From: an uncultured Caulobacteraceae bacterium
Lineage (GTDB): Bacteria > Pseudomonadota > Alphaproteobacteria > Caulobacterales > TH1-2
Assembly: GCA_937967425.1 (NCBI GenBank)
Contig: CALBST010000375.1
Span: 1-55,400, forward strand
Direction of reading: 5' to 3'
DNA: 55,400 nt
A program made the translations under genes and the position numbers. The notes under the pieces were generated by a model, which was given only the letters and a program-made list of their open reading frames with translations, was not told where the DNA came from and ran no database searches. Of this stretch, positions 8,100 through 14,906 are shown one piece after another. Within the stretch, counting starts at the first letter, position 1. Every line of letters begins with the position of its first letter.

Positions 8100-8116
8100 T
8101 AACAGTACTACTGTTA
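8100..8116. promoter_or_regulatory. Operator candidate TAACAGTA-C-TACTGTTA
   Basis: Two perfect 8-bp arms with a one-base centre lie 13 bases upstream of the HTH gene start (8087, minus strand). A longer outer pair (TTGCA / TGCAA) flanks it asymmetrically. The position fits autorepression by the HTH partner. Seen in sequence; binding inferred. Confidence 0.65.
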
Positions 8117-8322
8117 GTATGCAATTCTTGTGTTAAGATCAAACCCAAAGCGGCAGACTTTCACATTATCCGTCTGTTTTTATACACATTTTGTCCTTGG
8201 GGGTTAAGTCTGACGGCACGGACGGTTCGGCCTCGCCTCAGCGGTCCCCAGAAAGCGACACGCGGCGCTGCGGGGTTTGGCGGGGCCTGAATGTCTACGG
8301 ACTTCGTGACCGCCCCTGCGGT
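8117..8322. other. Intergenic region with a shared 21-bp motif
   Basis: No gene is seen. The motif GCTGCGGGGTTTGGCGGGGC (8267-8286, one more C follows) recurs at 10388-10408 with two differences, just beyond the second AbiE module. It may mark an insertion boundary or be a shared short repeat. Confidence 0.4.
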
Positions 8323-8490
8323 AGCCCTGCCACAAGATCAAGACGCTACGGGACGTGAAGGCTATCGCTAAGACCAAGCGCCTCAATGGCACGACCATGA
8401 GCCAGTACGAGCGGCGCAAGAAGTTTGGCTCAAGGCTCAGAAGCCGGGGCTTCGACAAACGCTGATGAGCTGCGGGCTTTGGCGGCGCCG
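8323..8490 (+). repeat. Direct repeat, copy 2: 3' fragment of HNH gene
   Basis: This copy encodes 'CHKIKTLRDVKAIAKTKR' through 'GFDKR' and a TGA at 8463-8465, with the TGC codon that is mutated to TGA in copy 1. The N-terminal part of the HNH gene is absent; homology with copy 1 starts at 'AGCCCTG'. It is a gene fragment, not a gene. With copy 1 it brackets the AbiE-like pair. Confidence 0.8.
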
Positions 8491-8615
8491 GTGGTCAATA
8501 GACCTGGATCAGATCCTCTCACATCACGTCAGCCTGGATCGACGGTCCACGTCTCGGCCGCTCAGGTTCGTGACTCGCGCAATACGGCGAGGAACCAAAC
8601 TGCAGGTTGTGCTTG

Positions 8616-8641
8616 GTCAGAAAATGATATATGTTTCTGAC
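8616..8641. promoter_or_regulatory. Operator/promoter dyad GTCAGAAA-N10-TTTCTGAC
   Basis: Perfect 8-bp inverted arms (8616-8623 and 8634-8641) flank ATGATATATG, which contains a plausible -10 element. The site ends 16 bases before the DUF6088 start, as expected for an autoregulated antitoxin promoter. Seen directly; function inferred. Confidence 0.65.
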
Positions 8642-8657
8642 AACAGGATCGATTGTC

Positions 8658-9251
8658 ATGCGCGCCGTTCATCAACGTATTGAGAAATATACAGAAAATA
8701 TGCCTGAGGGCGCTTCCATCAGCGCCAAGGCCCTATTGCATCTGGGCAGCCGGGCAGCGGTCGATCAAGCCCTTTCGAGGATGGTGCGCCAAGGCCGTCT
8801 CATCCGCGCGGCGCGCGGGGTCTATCTGCGCCCGGTCAAAGGCCGCTTCGGCATGCGCCCTCCCGCAACCTCGAAAGTGGTGGAGGCGTTCGCGGCGCTC
8901 AAAGGAGAGACCATCGTCTCAAGCGGGGCTGCGGCCGCCAATGCGTTGGGTCTCACCACCCAAGTGCCGATGCGCGAAGTCTATCTCACATCGGGCCCAA
9001 GCCGCGAACTGCGGCTCGGCGCGCAAGTGGTTGAACTCCGGCATGCGCCGTCCTGGCAACTTGCGCTTGCCGAACGGCCGGCGGGCGCAGCGTTGCGAGC
9101 GCTTGCTTGGGCCGGGCCAAAGCAAGCCGGTAAGATCGTGCGCGCATTGAAGCGTCGTTTGCCGGAAAGCGAGCGGCGCGCCATTTCCGCCGCCAGCGGC
9201 CGACTACCCACTTGGGCGGCCAAGCATGTGAGCGCACTGGCGCGTGGCTGA
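8658..9251 (+). CDS. DUF6088 / AbiEi-type antitoxin
   Basis: The 197-residue protein has an N-terminal winged-helix region: 'EGASISAKALLHLGSRAAVD' then 'QALSRMVRQGRLIRAARGVY'. This is followed by the 'GETIVSSGAAAANALGLTTQ' and 'EVYLTSGPSRELRLG' blocks typical of DUF6088, the AbiEi-like antitoxin family. It would repress the operon through the dyad at 8616-8641 and counter the downstream AbiEii toxin. The ATG at 8658 was preferred because the longer frame from 8631 would start inside the dyad. The toxin start overlaps its last codons by eight bases. Confidence 0.85.
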   Translation: MRAVHQRIEKYTENMPEGASISAKALLHLGSRAAVDQALSRMVRQGRLIRAARGVYLRPVKGRFGMRPPATSKVVEAFAALKGETIVSSGAAAANALGLTTQVPMREVYLTSGPSRELRLGAQVVELRHAPSWQLALAERPAGAALRALAWAGPKQAGKIVRALKRRLPESERRAISAASGRLPTWAAKHVSALARG

Positions 9252-10256
9252 TCGGTTCCTCTCGCTCTCGGCCGACGAACAAAGCGAGGCGCTGCAAGTC
9301 GCCGCCAGCAAATCCGGACGCCCCATACATCTTCTTGAAAAAGATGTCTGGGTCGTCTGGGCGCTCTCGACGCTGTTTCACTCGTCACTCGCCCAACACC
9401 TCGTCTTCAAAGGCGGCACTTCGCTCTCGAAGGCCTATCAAGCGATCGAACGCTTCTCCGAAGACATTGACCGCTGGCGCCCGATCTTGTTCGCGGCGCC
9501 GACGATGCGCTGCCGGCGACGAGATCCCAAGAGCGGCGGTGGACCAACGAGATCCGCACACGCTTGCCTTTATGGGTTAAGGATGAAGCTCTCCCGATTG
9601 TCGCCGGCGCGCTGACCAGCGACAATATTTCGGCGAAAGCTCGGGCCGAAGGCGACAAGATCTTCATCGCCTACGACGCTGTCGGCCCCGCCTCCGCCTA
9701 CGTCTCGGCTGAGGTGATGCTGGAATTCGGCGCGCGTTCGACCGGCGAACCCAATGAAGTGCGCGATGTCGTCTGCGACGCCGCTGCCTGGGTCGAAGAG
9801 CTTGAGTTTCCAACCGCCCGCCCCCGCGTGATGGCCGCTGAGCGCACGTTCTGGGAAAAGGCCACAGCCATTCACGTTTTCTGCTTACAGAAGCGCTTGC
9901 GCGGTGATCGCTTCGCCCGGCACTGGCATGATCTGGCGCGCCTTGACGATGCGGGTATCGCCGCCCGGGCTCTTGGCGATGAGGACCTCGCGCGCGCAGT
10001 CGCCCGCCACAAGACGATGTTCTTCGCTGAGAACACTGCAGAGGGCGACAAGGTCAACTACGAGGCGGCAGTCAGCGGCGGCCTGAAGCTTGTCCCGGAC
10101 GGAGCGGCTCTAACCGCGCTCGAAAAGGACTATGCCGCTATGATCGCGGACGGACTCCTGCTCGAAACCGCAGAACCATTCGCGACGCTGATGGAGCGCT
10201 GCAAAGAGATCGAGACCCGCGCCAATGCGCGCGGCGGCAGTTCAGACGCCTCATGA
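9244..10256 (+). pseudogene. AbiEii (DUF1814) nucleotidyltransferase toxin with internal frameshift
   Basis: The GTG start at 9244 opens a frame with 'LLEKDVWVVWALSTLF' and the signature 'LVFKGGTSLSKAYQAI' then 'ERFSEDIDR', which is the nucleotidyltransferase core of AbiEii toxins. After codon 79 or so (about 9473-9490) the family sequence continues in another frame as 'APDLV', 'DDALPATRSQERRW', 'RTRLPLWVKDEALPIV' and on to the stop at 10254. Homologues usually read 'EDIDLTYD' here, so a short out-of-frame deletion removed the residues after the DID motif. The original product would have been about 335 residues. The toxin is probably inactive, although the antitoxin gene is intact. Confidence 0.75.
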
Positions 10257-10476
10257 CGGTCGCGCCCTTGGTGCGGTTCTTCACACGGCAACGCCTTCGT
10301 CTGGCTTTTCTCGAGCGAAATTTGTTGGTCCATTCTTGGGGTTGCGGCTCTTACCAAAGACCCTGCCTCGGCTAGGCGGCGCGAGCTGCTGCGGGGTTTA
10401 GCTGGGCCAAGCGTCAAAAGACTTTGGAGACGCCGCAGCGCGGGGCGGCGGCTCTCGATGACAGCGCCCCCCTCCC
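10257..10476. other. Intergenic region carrying second copy of 21-bp motif
   Basis: GCTGCGGGGTTTAGCTGGGC (10388-10407, one more C follows) matches 8267-8287 at 19 of 21 positions. No gene is seen. Confidence 0.4.
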
Positions 10477-10884
10477 ATGTTCACCCTGACCCTCGTCTTT
10501 CTCGCTCTCCTCTTGTGCTGGCTTCTCTACAAAGGGGCGCTCTATGCGGCGCCCTGCCTTGCTGGTCTCTGCGCGGGGCAATGGGCGTATGAGACTGGCG
10601 CGGGTTTGGCGGGCGCTGTGGTCCTGGCTCTGATCACGGCGATCATGATCTTCATGATAGCGCGGATCGCTTACGCCAGTGCTGGGTCCGCCCTGGTGAG
10701 GTGGGTGTTGGCGGCGTGCTTTGTCGTTCCCACCTTGGTGGTGAGCTACAATATCGCCATCGATCTCTTGGCCGGCGACGTGGCTTCGTCCGTTTGGCTT
10801 CACTTGCTAGGCGGAGCGTTCGCCTTGCTTATGGGGGCGATCGCATTGCGGCGCCTGACCGAAGATGGGCGGGAAGGTGTCTGA
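10477..10884 (+). CDS. Small hypothetical membrane protein
   Basis: The 135-residue product has four hydrophobic segments: 'LTLVFLALLLCWLLY', 'AGLAGAVVLALITAIMIFMI', 'VLAACFVVPTLVVSYNI' and 'LLGGAFALLMGAIAL'. No catalytic motif is visible and I do not recognise the family. Its last codons lie inside the start of the dispersed repeat copy B, so the C-terminus 'RLTEDGREGV' may be partly repeat-derived. It stands alone between the broken AbiE module and a ParDE pair. Confidence 0.6.
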   Translation: MFTLTLVFLALLLCWLLYKGALYAAPCLAGLCAGQWAYETGAGLAGAVVLALITAIMIFMIARIAYASAGSALVRWVLAACFVVPTLVVSYNIAIDLLAGDVASSVWLHLLGGAFALLMGAIALRRLTEDGREGV

Positions 10885-11010
10885 GCTGGGCATGTAGCGG
10901 CGCTTTGGGCGCCCCGGCTGGCGCCGGCCGCGCTCGCGCCGCTTGCGCGATGGAGCCGCGCATGAAGCGCGCGTCTCCACCCTGGCGGGCGCTGATCGCT
11001 GGCGCGGAGG
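10868..11010 (+). repeat. Dispersed GC-rich repeat, copy B
   Basis: The block starts at 'GCGGGAAGGTGTCTGAGC' and continues with 'CCGGCTGGCGCCGGCCGCGC', 'GCGCGCGTCTCCACCCT' and 'GGGCGCTGATCGCTGGCGC'. Copy C at 11735-11873 has the same order with high identity. It overlaps the end of the preceding gene. Confidence 0.75.
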
Positions 11011-11045
11011 GTGAGATGGCTGACGGAGCTGGCCGGCAATCGGCA

Positions 11046-11077
11046 TTGACAATGCTGCCAATAGGATTAAATCCTAT
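11046..11077 (+). promoter_or_regulatory. parDE promoter with operator ATAGGATTAAATCCTAT
   Basis: TTGACA (11046-11051) is followed, 17 bases on, by an A/T-rich -10 region that overlaps the 17-bp dyad at 11061-11077. The dyad is palindromic apart from its centre and lies 16 bases before the ParD start. This is the usual place for ParD ribbon-helix-helix autorepression. Confidence 0.7.
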
Positions 11078-11093
11078 CGACGAGGAAACGCCG

Positions 11094-11372
11094 ATGCGAT
11101 CGACGAAGCAATTGAGCGTCACGCTCCCGAACGCGATGGCGGAAGAAGTCGCCGCCAAGGTGGCGTCAGGCGAATACGCCAGCGAGAGCGAGGTTATCCG
11201 CGATGGATTGCGCGCGCTGCAAGCCCGCGACAAGGCGATCGAGCAATGGCTCAACGGCGAAGTCGGCGACATCTACGATAGCATGAAGGCCGACCCGGCC
11301 CGCGCCCGTTCAGCCGCTGATGTGAAGGCGTCCCTGGCGCGCGCCCATAAACGCGCCTCAAAGCGCGGATGA
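11094..11372 (+). CDS. parD: ParD family antitoxin
   Basis: The 92-residue protein opens with 'KQLSVTLPNAMAEEVAAKV', followed by 'SGEYASESEVIRDGLRAL'. This is the beta-strand and two helices of a ribbon-helix-helix DNA-binding domain of the ParD type. The C-terminal half is charged and would wrap around the toxin. The start ATG 11094 has the weak Shine-Dalgarno GAGGAAA upstream. The stop overlaps the toxin start (ATGA at 11369-11372), so the two are translationally coupled. It presumably represses through the dyad at 11061-11077. Confidence 0.9.
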   Translation: MRSTKQLSVTLPNAMAEEVAAKVASGEYASESEVIRDGLRALQARDKAIEQWLNGEVGDIYDSMKADPARARSAADVKASLARAHKRASKRG

Positions 11373-11680
11373 CGCGCGCAAAAAATGTGGTCTTTTCGCC
11401 GGAGGCGGAGACCCAACTCGTTCAGCTCTATGACTACATCGCGGCCAACGCGTCGACGCCAGTCGCTGAATCCTATACAGGCGCGATCGTCGAGCGTTGC
11501 GAACGGCTTGGCGAGATGCCGCTTGCCGGCGTCGCGCGAGACGACATTCGTCGGGGCTTGAGAACCACATTCTTCCGTAAGCGCGTCGTCATTGCCTATT
11601 CGGTCGCGGCGAAAGCAGTGACCGTGCTTGCGATCTTCTATGGCGGACAAGATTACGAGAGCTTGTTGCGCGAAGACTAA
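11369..11680 (+). CDS. parE: ParE family toxin
   Basis: The 103-residue protein is of the RelE/ParE fold. It shows 'VVFSPEAETQLVQLYDYIAA', the loop 'LGEMPLAGVARDDIRRGLR' and the closing strands 'FFRKRVVIAYSVAAKAVTVL', then 'AIFYGGQDYESLL'. ParE toxins act on DNA gyrase, which is family knowledge not visible here. Length and conserved positions look intact. It overlaps ParD by four bases. Confidence 0.9.
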   Translation: MTRAKNVVFSPEAETQLVQLYDYIAANASTPVAESYTGAIVERCERLGEMPLAGVARDDIRRGLRTTFFRKRVVIAYSVAAKAVTVLAIFYGGQDYESLLRED

Positions 11681-11979
11681 CGAAGGGCCGCTTCGCAGGA
11701 TGCGATCACATTCGAGCGCTTGACGGAACATGCGCCGGAAAGTGTCTGAGCCAGACGCCTTGCGCTCTATTGGGGCGCTCCGGCTGGCGCCGGCCGCGCG
11801 CGCGTCGATTCGCGATGGCGCCGCGCTTCACGCGCGTCTCCACCCTCTCGGGCGCTGATCGCTGGCGCAGGAGAGCGTGGAATTGACGCCAGCGCTTCAG
11901 TGTTGGGAGGACGGGTTCAGACATCCGCTCTGTTCGGCGGAAAACGGACCCCAGCAATCGGCGTGAATGTGCTACGGTT
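11681..11979. other. Intergenic region, mostly a dispersed repeat
   Basis: No gene is seen. The stretch holds repeat copy C (11735-11873) and the upstream region of the DUF6265 gene. Confidence 0.5.
11735..11873 (+). repeat. Dispersed GC-rich repeat, copy C
   Basis: The block begins 'CCGGAAAGTGTCTGAGCC', continues 'CCGGCTGGCGCCGGCCGCGC', 'CACGCGCGTCTCCACCCT' and ends 'GGGCGCTGATCGCTGGCGC'. It matches copy B in order and spacing. The two lie on either side of parDE. Confidence 0.75.
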
Positions 11980-12438
11980 GTGTCCGTGGAAGCAACGCCC
12001 CTCCCAGCCAGCGCGCTCACAGCTTTGACCTTGTTGGCTGGCCATTGGCGCAGGGCGGGCGACAGCTTTGTCATTGAGGAGATTTGGCTTCCGCCAAGCG
12101 CCGGCGTCGCCCAAGGCATGGTGCGGCTCATAGAAGACGGCCAGGTCAGGACGATCGAACTTATTGTGGCCGCAGCCGAGAACGACCGCGTCGCCCTGCG
12201 ATATAATCACTTTCATTCGAACTATCAGATCTGGGAGAGCGACGGCCCGATCGAGTTGACGCTCACTTCGGCCCGTGAAGGCGAAATCGTCTTCTCCAAC
12301 CTGCAGCGTCCGCCACGGCATGCAATGGAGATGGGTTATCGACTGACCAGCGCGGAGACGCTCCACTCGTGGGTGATACCGATTGATGCGAATGGCTCAA
12401 CCAAGCGCGTGAGTTTCGACTACCAAAAGGTGCGCTAG
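11980..12438 (+). CDS. DUF6265 family protein
   Basis: The 152-residue protein has 'LTLLAGHWRRAGDSFVIEEIW' with 'SAGVAQGMVRLIEDGQVR' and 'TIELIVAAAENDRVALRYNH', which matches the DUF6265 pattern (a predicted lipocalin-like beta barrel of unknown role). It lacks an obvious signal peptide, although many relatives are exported. The start is the GTG at 11980. The gene appears monocistronic; the next gene is convergent. Confidence 0.75.
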   Translation: MSVEATPLPASALTALTLLAGHWRRAGDSFVIEEIWLPPSAGVAQGMVRLIEDGQVRTIELIVAAAENDRVALRYNHFHSNYQIWESDGPIELTLTSAREGEIVFSNLQRPPRHAMEMGYRLTSAETLHSWVIPIDANGSTKRVSFDYQKVR

Positions 12439-12569
12439 ATCCCATCTGCGGAAACCAGCGACTCGGCGGCGTAAAGCCGACGTGGGTCTTCCGTATTTCA
12501 GACACTCAGCTCTGCTTCATCCGTCTATGGCTCTACGCAAGGGAAATGCGAAGCATCGAGCGGTGAGAC

Positions 12570-12956
12570 TCAGAGGATTGCAACCAGTTCTATCTCCACG
12601 AGATTGTCTGGGAACGCCAAGCGGCGAATCTCGACGGCGGTGACGGCGGGCAGATCGAGGCCAGCGTAGATGGCTAGGCGAATGTCGTTGGCCTCGATGA
12701 AGGCGTCCATGTCGGTGACGAAGATTGTTTCTTTCACCACGTCCTCGAAAGTGGCGTCGAACGCTTCGAGCGTTTGGCGCAGCGCGTCGTACACCGTGAT
12801 CAATTGGGCGCGCATGTCGCCCGCGCCAATGGTCTGAAACCCGTCAGAGAGCGCCAATGTGCCTGAGACGTGGAGCGTCTGACCACTCTGCACGGCCTGC
12901 GCGTAGCCGAAGGCCTGCTCGCCTTCACGGCGAAAATGGAACGTTCGACGGGTCAT
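12570..12956 (-). CDS. RidA family enamine/imine deaminase
   Basis: The 128-residue protein has the YjgF/YER057c/UK114 fold signature: 'GYAQAVQSGQTLHVSGTLAL', 'QLITVYDALRQTLEAFDATF', then 'EDVVKETIFVTDMDAFIEAN' and 'LPAVTAVEIRRLAFPDNLVEIELVA'. The RxxxFP region near the end carries the Arg (Arg in 'VEIRRLAF') needed in deaminating members. RidA proteins hydrolyse reactive 2-aminoacrylate and other imines released by PLP enzymes or amine oxidases. It is divergent from an Lrp gene that leads into an FAD amine oxidase-like gene, so it may clear imine products of that enzyme. Confidence 0.87.
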   Translation of the reverse strand: MTRRTFHFRREGEQAFGYAQAVQSGQTLHVSGTLALSDGFQTIGAGDMRAQLITVYDALRQTLEAFDATFEDVVKETIFVTDMDAFIEANDIRLAIYAGLDLPAVTAVEIRRLAFPDNLVEIELVAIL

Positions 12957-12983
12957 CGTTTCCCCCTCTCCGAAAAGAGGAAC

Positions 12984-13058
12984 TACGAAATATGGACAGA
13001 TGACAAACGTCCAGCTAGCTTTTCGTACAGTTCAGATGGTTCTGCTCCGCTTTTCGTA
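12984..13058. promoter_or_regulatory. Candidate Lrp sites: TACGAAA and two TTTCGTA boxes
   Basis: TACGAAA at 12984-12990, and its complement TTTCGTA at 13021-13027 and 13052-13058, lie in the 114-bp gap between divergent ridA-like (start 12956) and Lrp (start 13071). Spacings of 37 and 31 bp allow binding by a multimeric Lrp-type protein. The repeats are seen; the binding is inference. Confidence 0.5.
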
Positions 13059-13070
13059 GGTGAATGGTCG

Positions 13071-13565
13071 ATGCCACGCGCGAAATCCGAGGCTCGGTCA
13101 CCCCCGCCGGTGGCCCCGGAGGATTTGACGACCCGCATCATCCTGCTGCTGCAGGCGGATGGGCGCATGGCGTTCTCCACAATCGCCACGCTGCTTGGGG
13201 TGTCCGAAGGCACGGTGCGCAACCGCGTGCGCCAATTGCTCGATGACAATGTGATATCGATACAGGCCGAGGCGATGCCCGGCGCATTCGGCTACACGGT
13301 CAACACCGTGACCTTCTTGAAAGTGCGCCCCAACGCCAACATCGATGAGGTCGCGGCGCAATTCGGCGACATCGCCGAAGTCTTCTACGTAGTGCAGATG
13401 ATCGGACGCTTCGATCTCGGCATCGCCGCCTATCACAAATCGATCGAAGATTATCGAGCGTTTCTCAATCGCCATTGCTACGGCAACGACGCGCTCTCTG
13501 ACGTCGAAACCACGCTCAACGTAAAGATCCACAAGCTGAATACACGCTGGCAAATCCAAGTGTGA
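13071..13565 (+). CDS. Lrp/AsnC family transcriptional regulator
   Basis: The 164-residue protein has an N-terminal helix-turn-helix, 'TTRIILLLQADGRMAFSTIA' then 'TLLGVSEGTVRNRVRQLLDD'. A C-terminal RAM (ligand/oligomer) domain of the Lrp/AsnC type follows, with 'TVTFLKVRPNANIDEVAAQF', 'FYVVQMIGRFDLGIAAY' and 'DVETTLNVKIHKLNTRW'. These regulators respond to amino acids and related compounds. The frame is open from 12870, but that would run through the divergent ridA-like gene; ATG 13071 gives the family's usual length. It is nine bases upstream of the FAD oxidase start and probably controls both that gene and RidA. Confidence 0.88.
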   Translation: MPRAKSEARSPPPVAPEDLTTRIILLLQADGRMAFSTIATLLGVSEGTVRNRVRQLLDDNVISIQAEAMPGAFGYTVNTVTFLKVRPNANIDEVAAQFGDIAEVFYVVQMIGRFDLGIAAYHKSIEDYRAFLNRHCYGNDALSDVETTLNVKIHKLNTRWQIQV

Positions 13566-13574
13566 GGAGCGCGC

Positions 13575-14885
13575 ATGACCGTCACTGCCCTCCTCAATGC
13601 GCGCACGTTAGGCACAGAAGCGCTCACGGGTGTGCATTGGGCGCAGGGCGCGCAGCCCGCGCCGGCGTGCCCGAAGCTCGAAGACGATATGGATGCCGAC
13701 ATCGTCATCGTTGGCGCGGGCTATACTGGTCTTGTCGCCGCCTTGAGCGCAGCGGGCGATGGCCGGCGTATAGTGGTTTTGGAAGCCGCTCCCGAACCTG
13801 GGTATGCCGCGTCTGGCCGAAACGCCGGCGCTGTTGCACCGATGATGTGGGGCATGAAGAAAACACCGGCACAGATCGCCGCCGCTTTCCCACAACATGG
13901 GCCGCGCATGAATCGCGCAATCGCGACTGCCGGCGGGTTCCTCAATGACTTTATCGCCAAGCATGATGTACAATGCGAAGCGCATTTCGACGGCTATTTG
14001 CTCGCCGCACGCACGCCGGAGACGTTGGCGAAAGCGAAGTCGGCGCACGAAGCGTGGGCGACTTATGGCGGTCATTTCGAGTTGCTCTCGGCACAAGACC
14101 TCGCGCGCTATGTATGCACGGCGGCATATGCGGGCGCGTTGCGTGTTCCGCATGCGGGCTACCTCAATCCGTTGAGCTTTTCGCGCGGGCTGGCGGCCGC
14201 GGCGCAACGCGCGGGTGTATCGATCCATTGCAGCTCGCCCGTGCTGAGCGCGACACATGAGGCTGGCTTCTGGAATTTGCGGACGCCGAGCGGCATGGTG
14301 CGCGCCGCGACACTGCTTGCTGGCATGGGCGCTTACGGCGGCGCGCTGGTGCCGCGTTTGCGGAAGGAGAGCTACCATGTGTGCTCCGCCGTGGTTGCTA
14401 CCGATCCACTGCCAAGCGCGCGCGAGATCATGCCGGGCGGGATGCCGATGGCGGATTTGGATGATGCGGCGGTGTTCGCCCCGATGATTGATGCGCGTGG
14501 CTGTTTGGTCGTGTCGATGCTGTTTCAGGGCGACCAGATGAGTTTAGCTGACGCGGAGCGCATCGTGCGGCCGCGCTTGGCGCGCGCGCTGCCGGCGCTG
14601 GCGTCTGTGCCTTTTACAAAATTCTGGGGCGGAAAATTCCTGATAACGCCGGATGGCGTGCCGCACCTCTTGCAGATCGGCCCGAACGCCTACGCCGCTC
14701 AGGGTTGCAATGGCATGGGTCATTCGATGGGCGTAGCCGTCGCGCACGATCTGGGACGCCTTGGCGCGGGCGCCGACGATTTGGTGTTTCCAGTTACGAC
14801 GCCAAAGCCCGCACCGATGCACGGCTTTATCACCGGCGCGTTGCGGCGCGTGATGGCGCCGCTAATGAACCGAAAGGTCGCCTAA
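13575..14885 (+). CDS. FAD-dependent amine oxidoreductase (DAO family, PuuB-like)
   Basis: The 436-residue protein carries an FAD-binding Rossmann motif, 'DADIVIVGAGYTGLVAALSA', preceded by an N-terminal lead of about 40 residues. It also has 'SGRNAGAVAPMMWG' and a C-terminal FAD contact 'YAAQGCNGMGHSMGVAVAHD'. The 'GYTGL' form and the lead-in are typical of gamma-glutamylputrescine oxidase (PuuB)-like enzymes, which oxidise secondary or primary amines to imines with release of H2O2. Its operon with an Lrp regulator and divergent RidA supports amine or amino acid oxidation. The exact substrate is unknown. Confidence 0.85.
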   Translation: MTVTALLNARTLGTEALTGVHWAQGAQPAPACPKLEDDMDADIVIVGAGYTGLVAALSAAGDGRRIVVLEAAPEPGYAASGRNAGAVAPMMWGMKKTPAQIAAAFPQHGPRMNRAIATAGGFLNDFIAKHDVQCEAHFDGYLLAARTPETLAKAKSAHEAWATYGGHFELLSAQDLARYVCTAAYAGALRVPHAGYLNPLSFSRGLAAAAQRAGVSIHCSSPVLSATHEAGFWNLRTPSGMVRAATLLAGMGAYGGALVPRLRKESYHVCSAVVATDPLPSAREIMPGGMPMADLDDAAVFAPMIDARGCLVVSMLFQGDQMSLADAERIVRPRLARALPALASVPFTKFWGGKFLITPDGVPHLLQIGPNAYAAQGCNGMGHSMGVAVAHDLGRLGAGADDLVFPVTTPKPAPMHGFITGALRRVMAPLMNRKVA

Positions 14886-14906
14886 CCAGCACGAAAGCGA
14901 ACGCCG

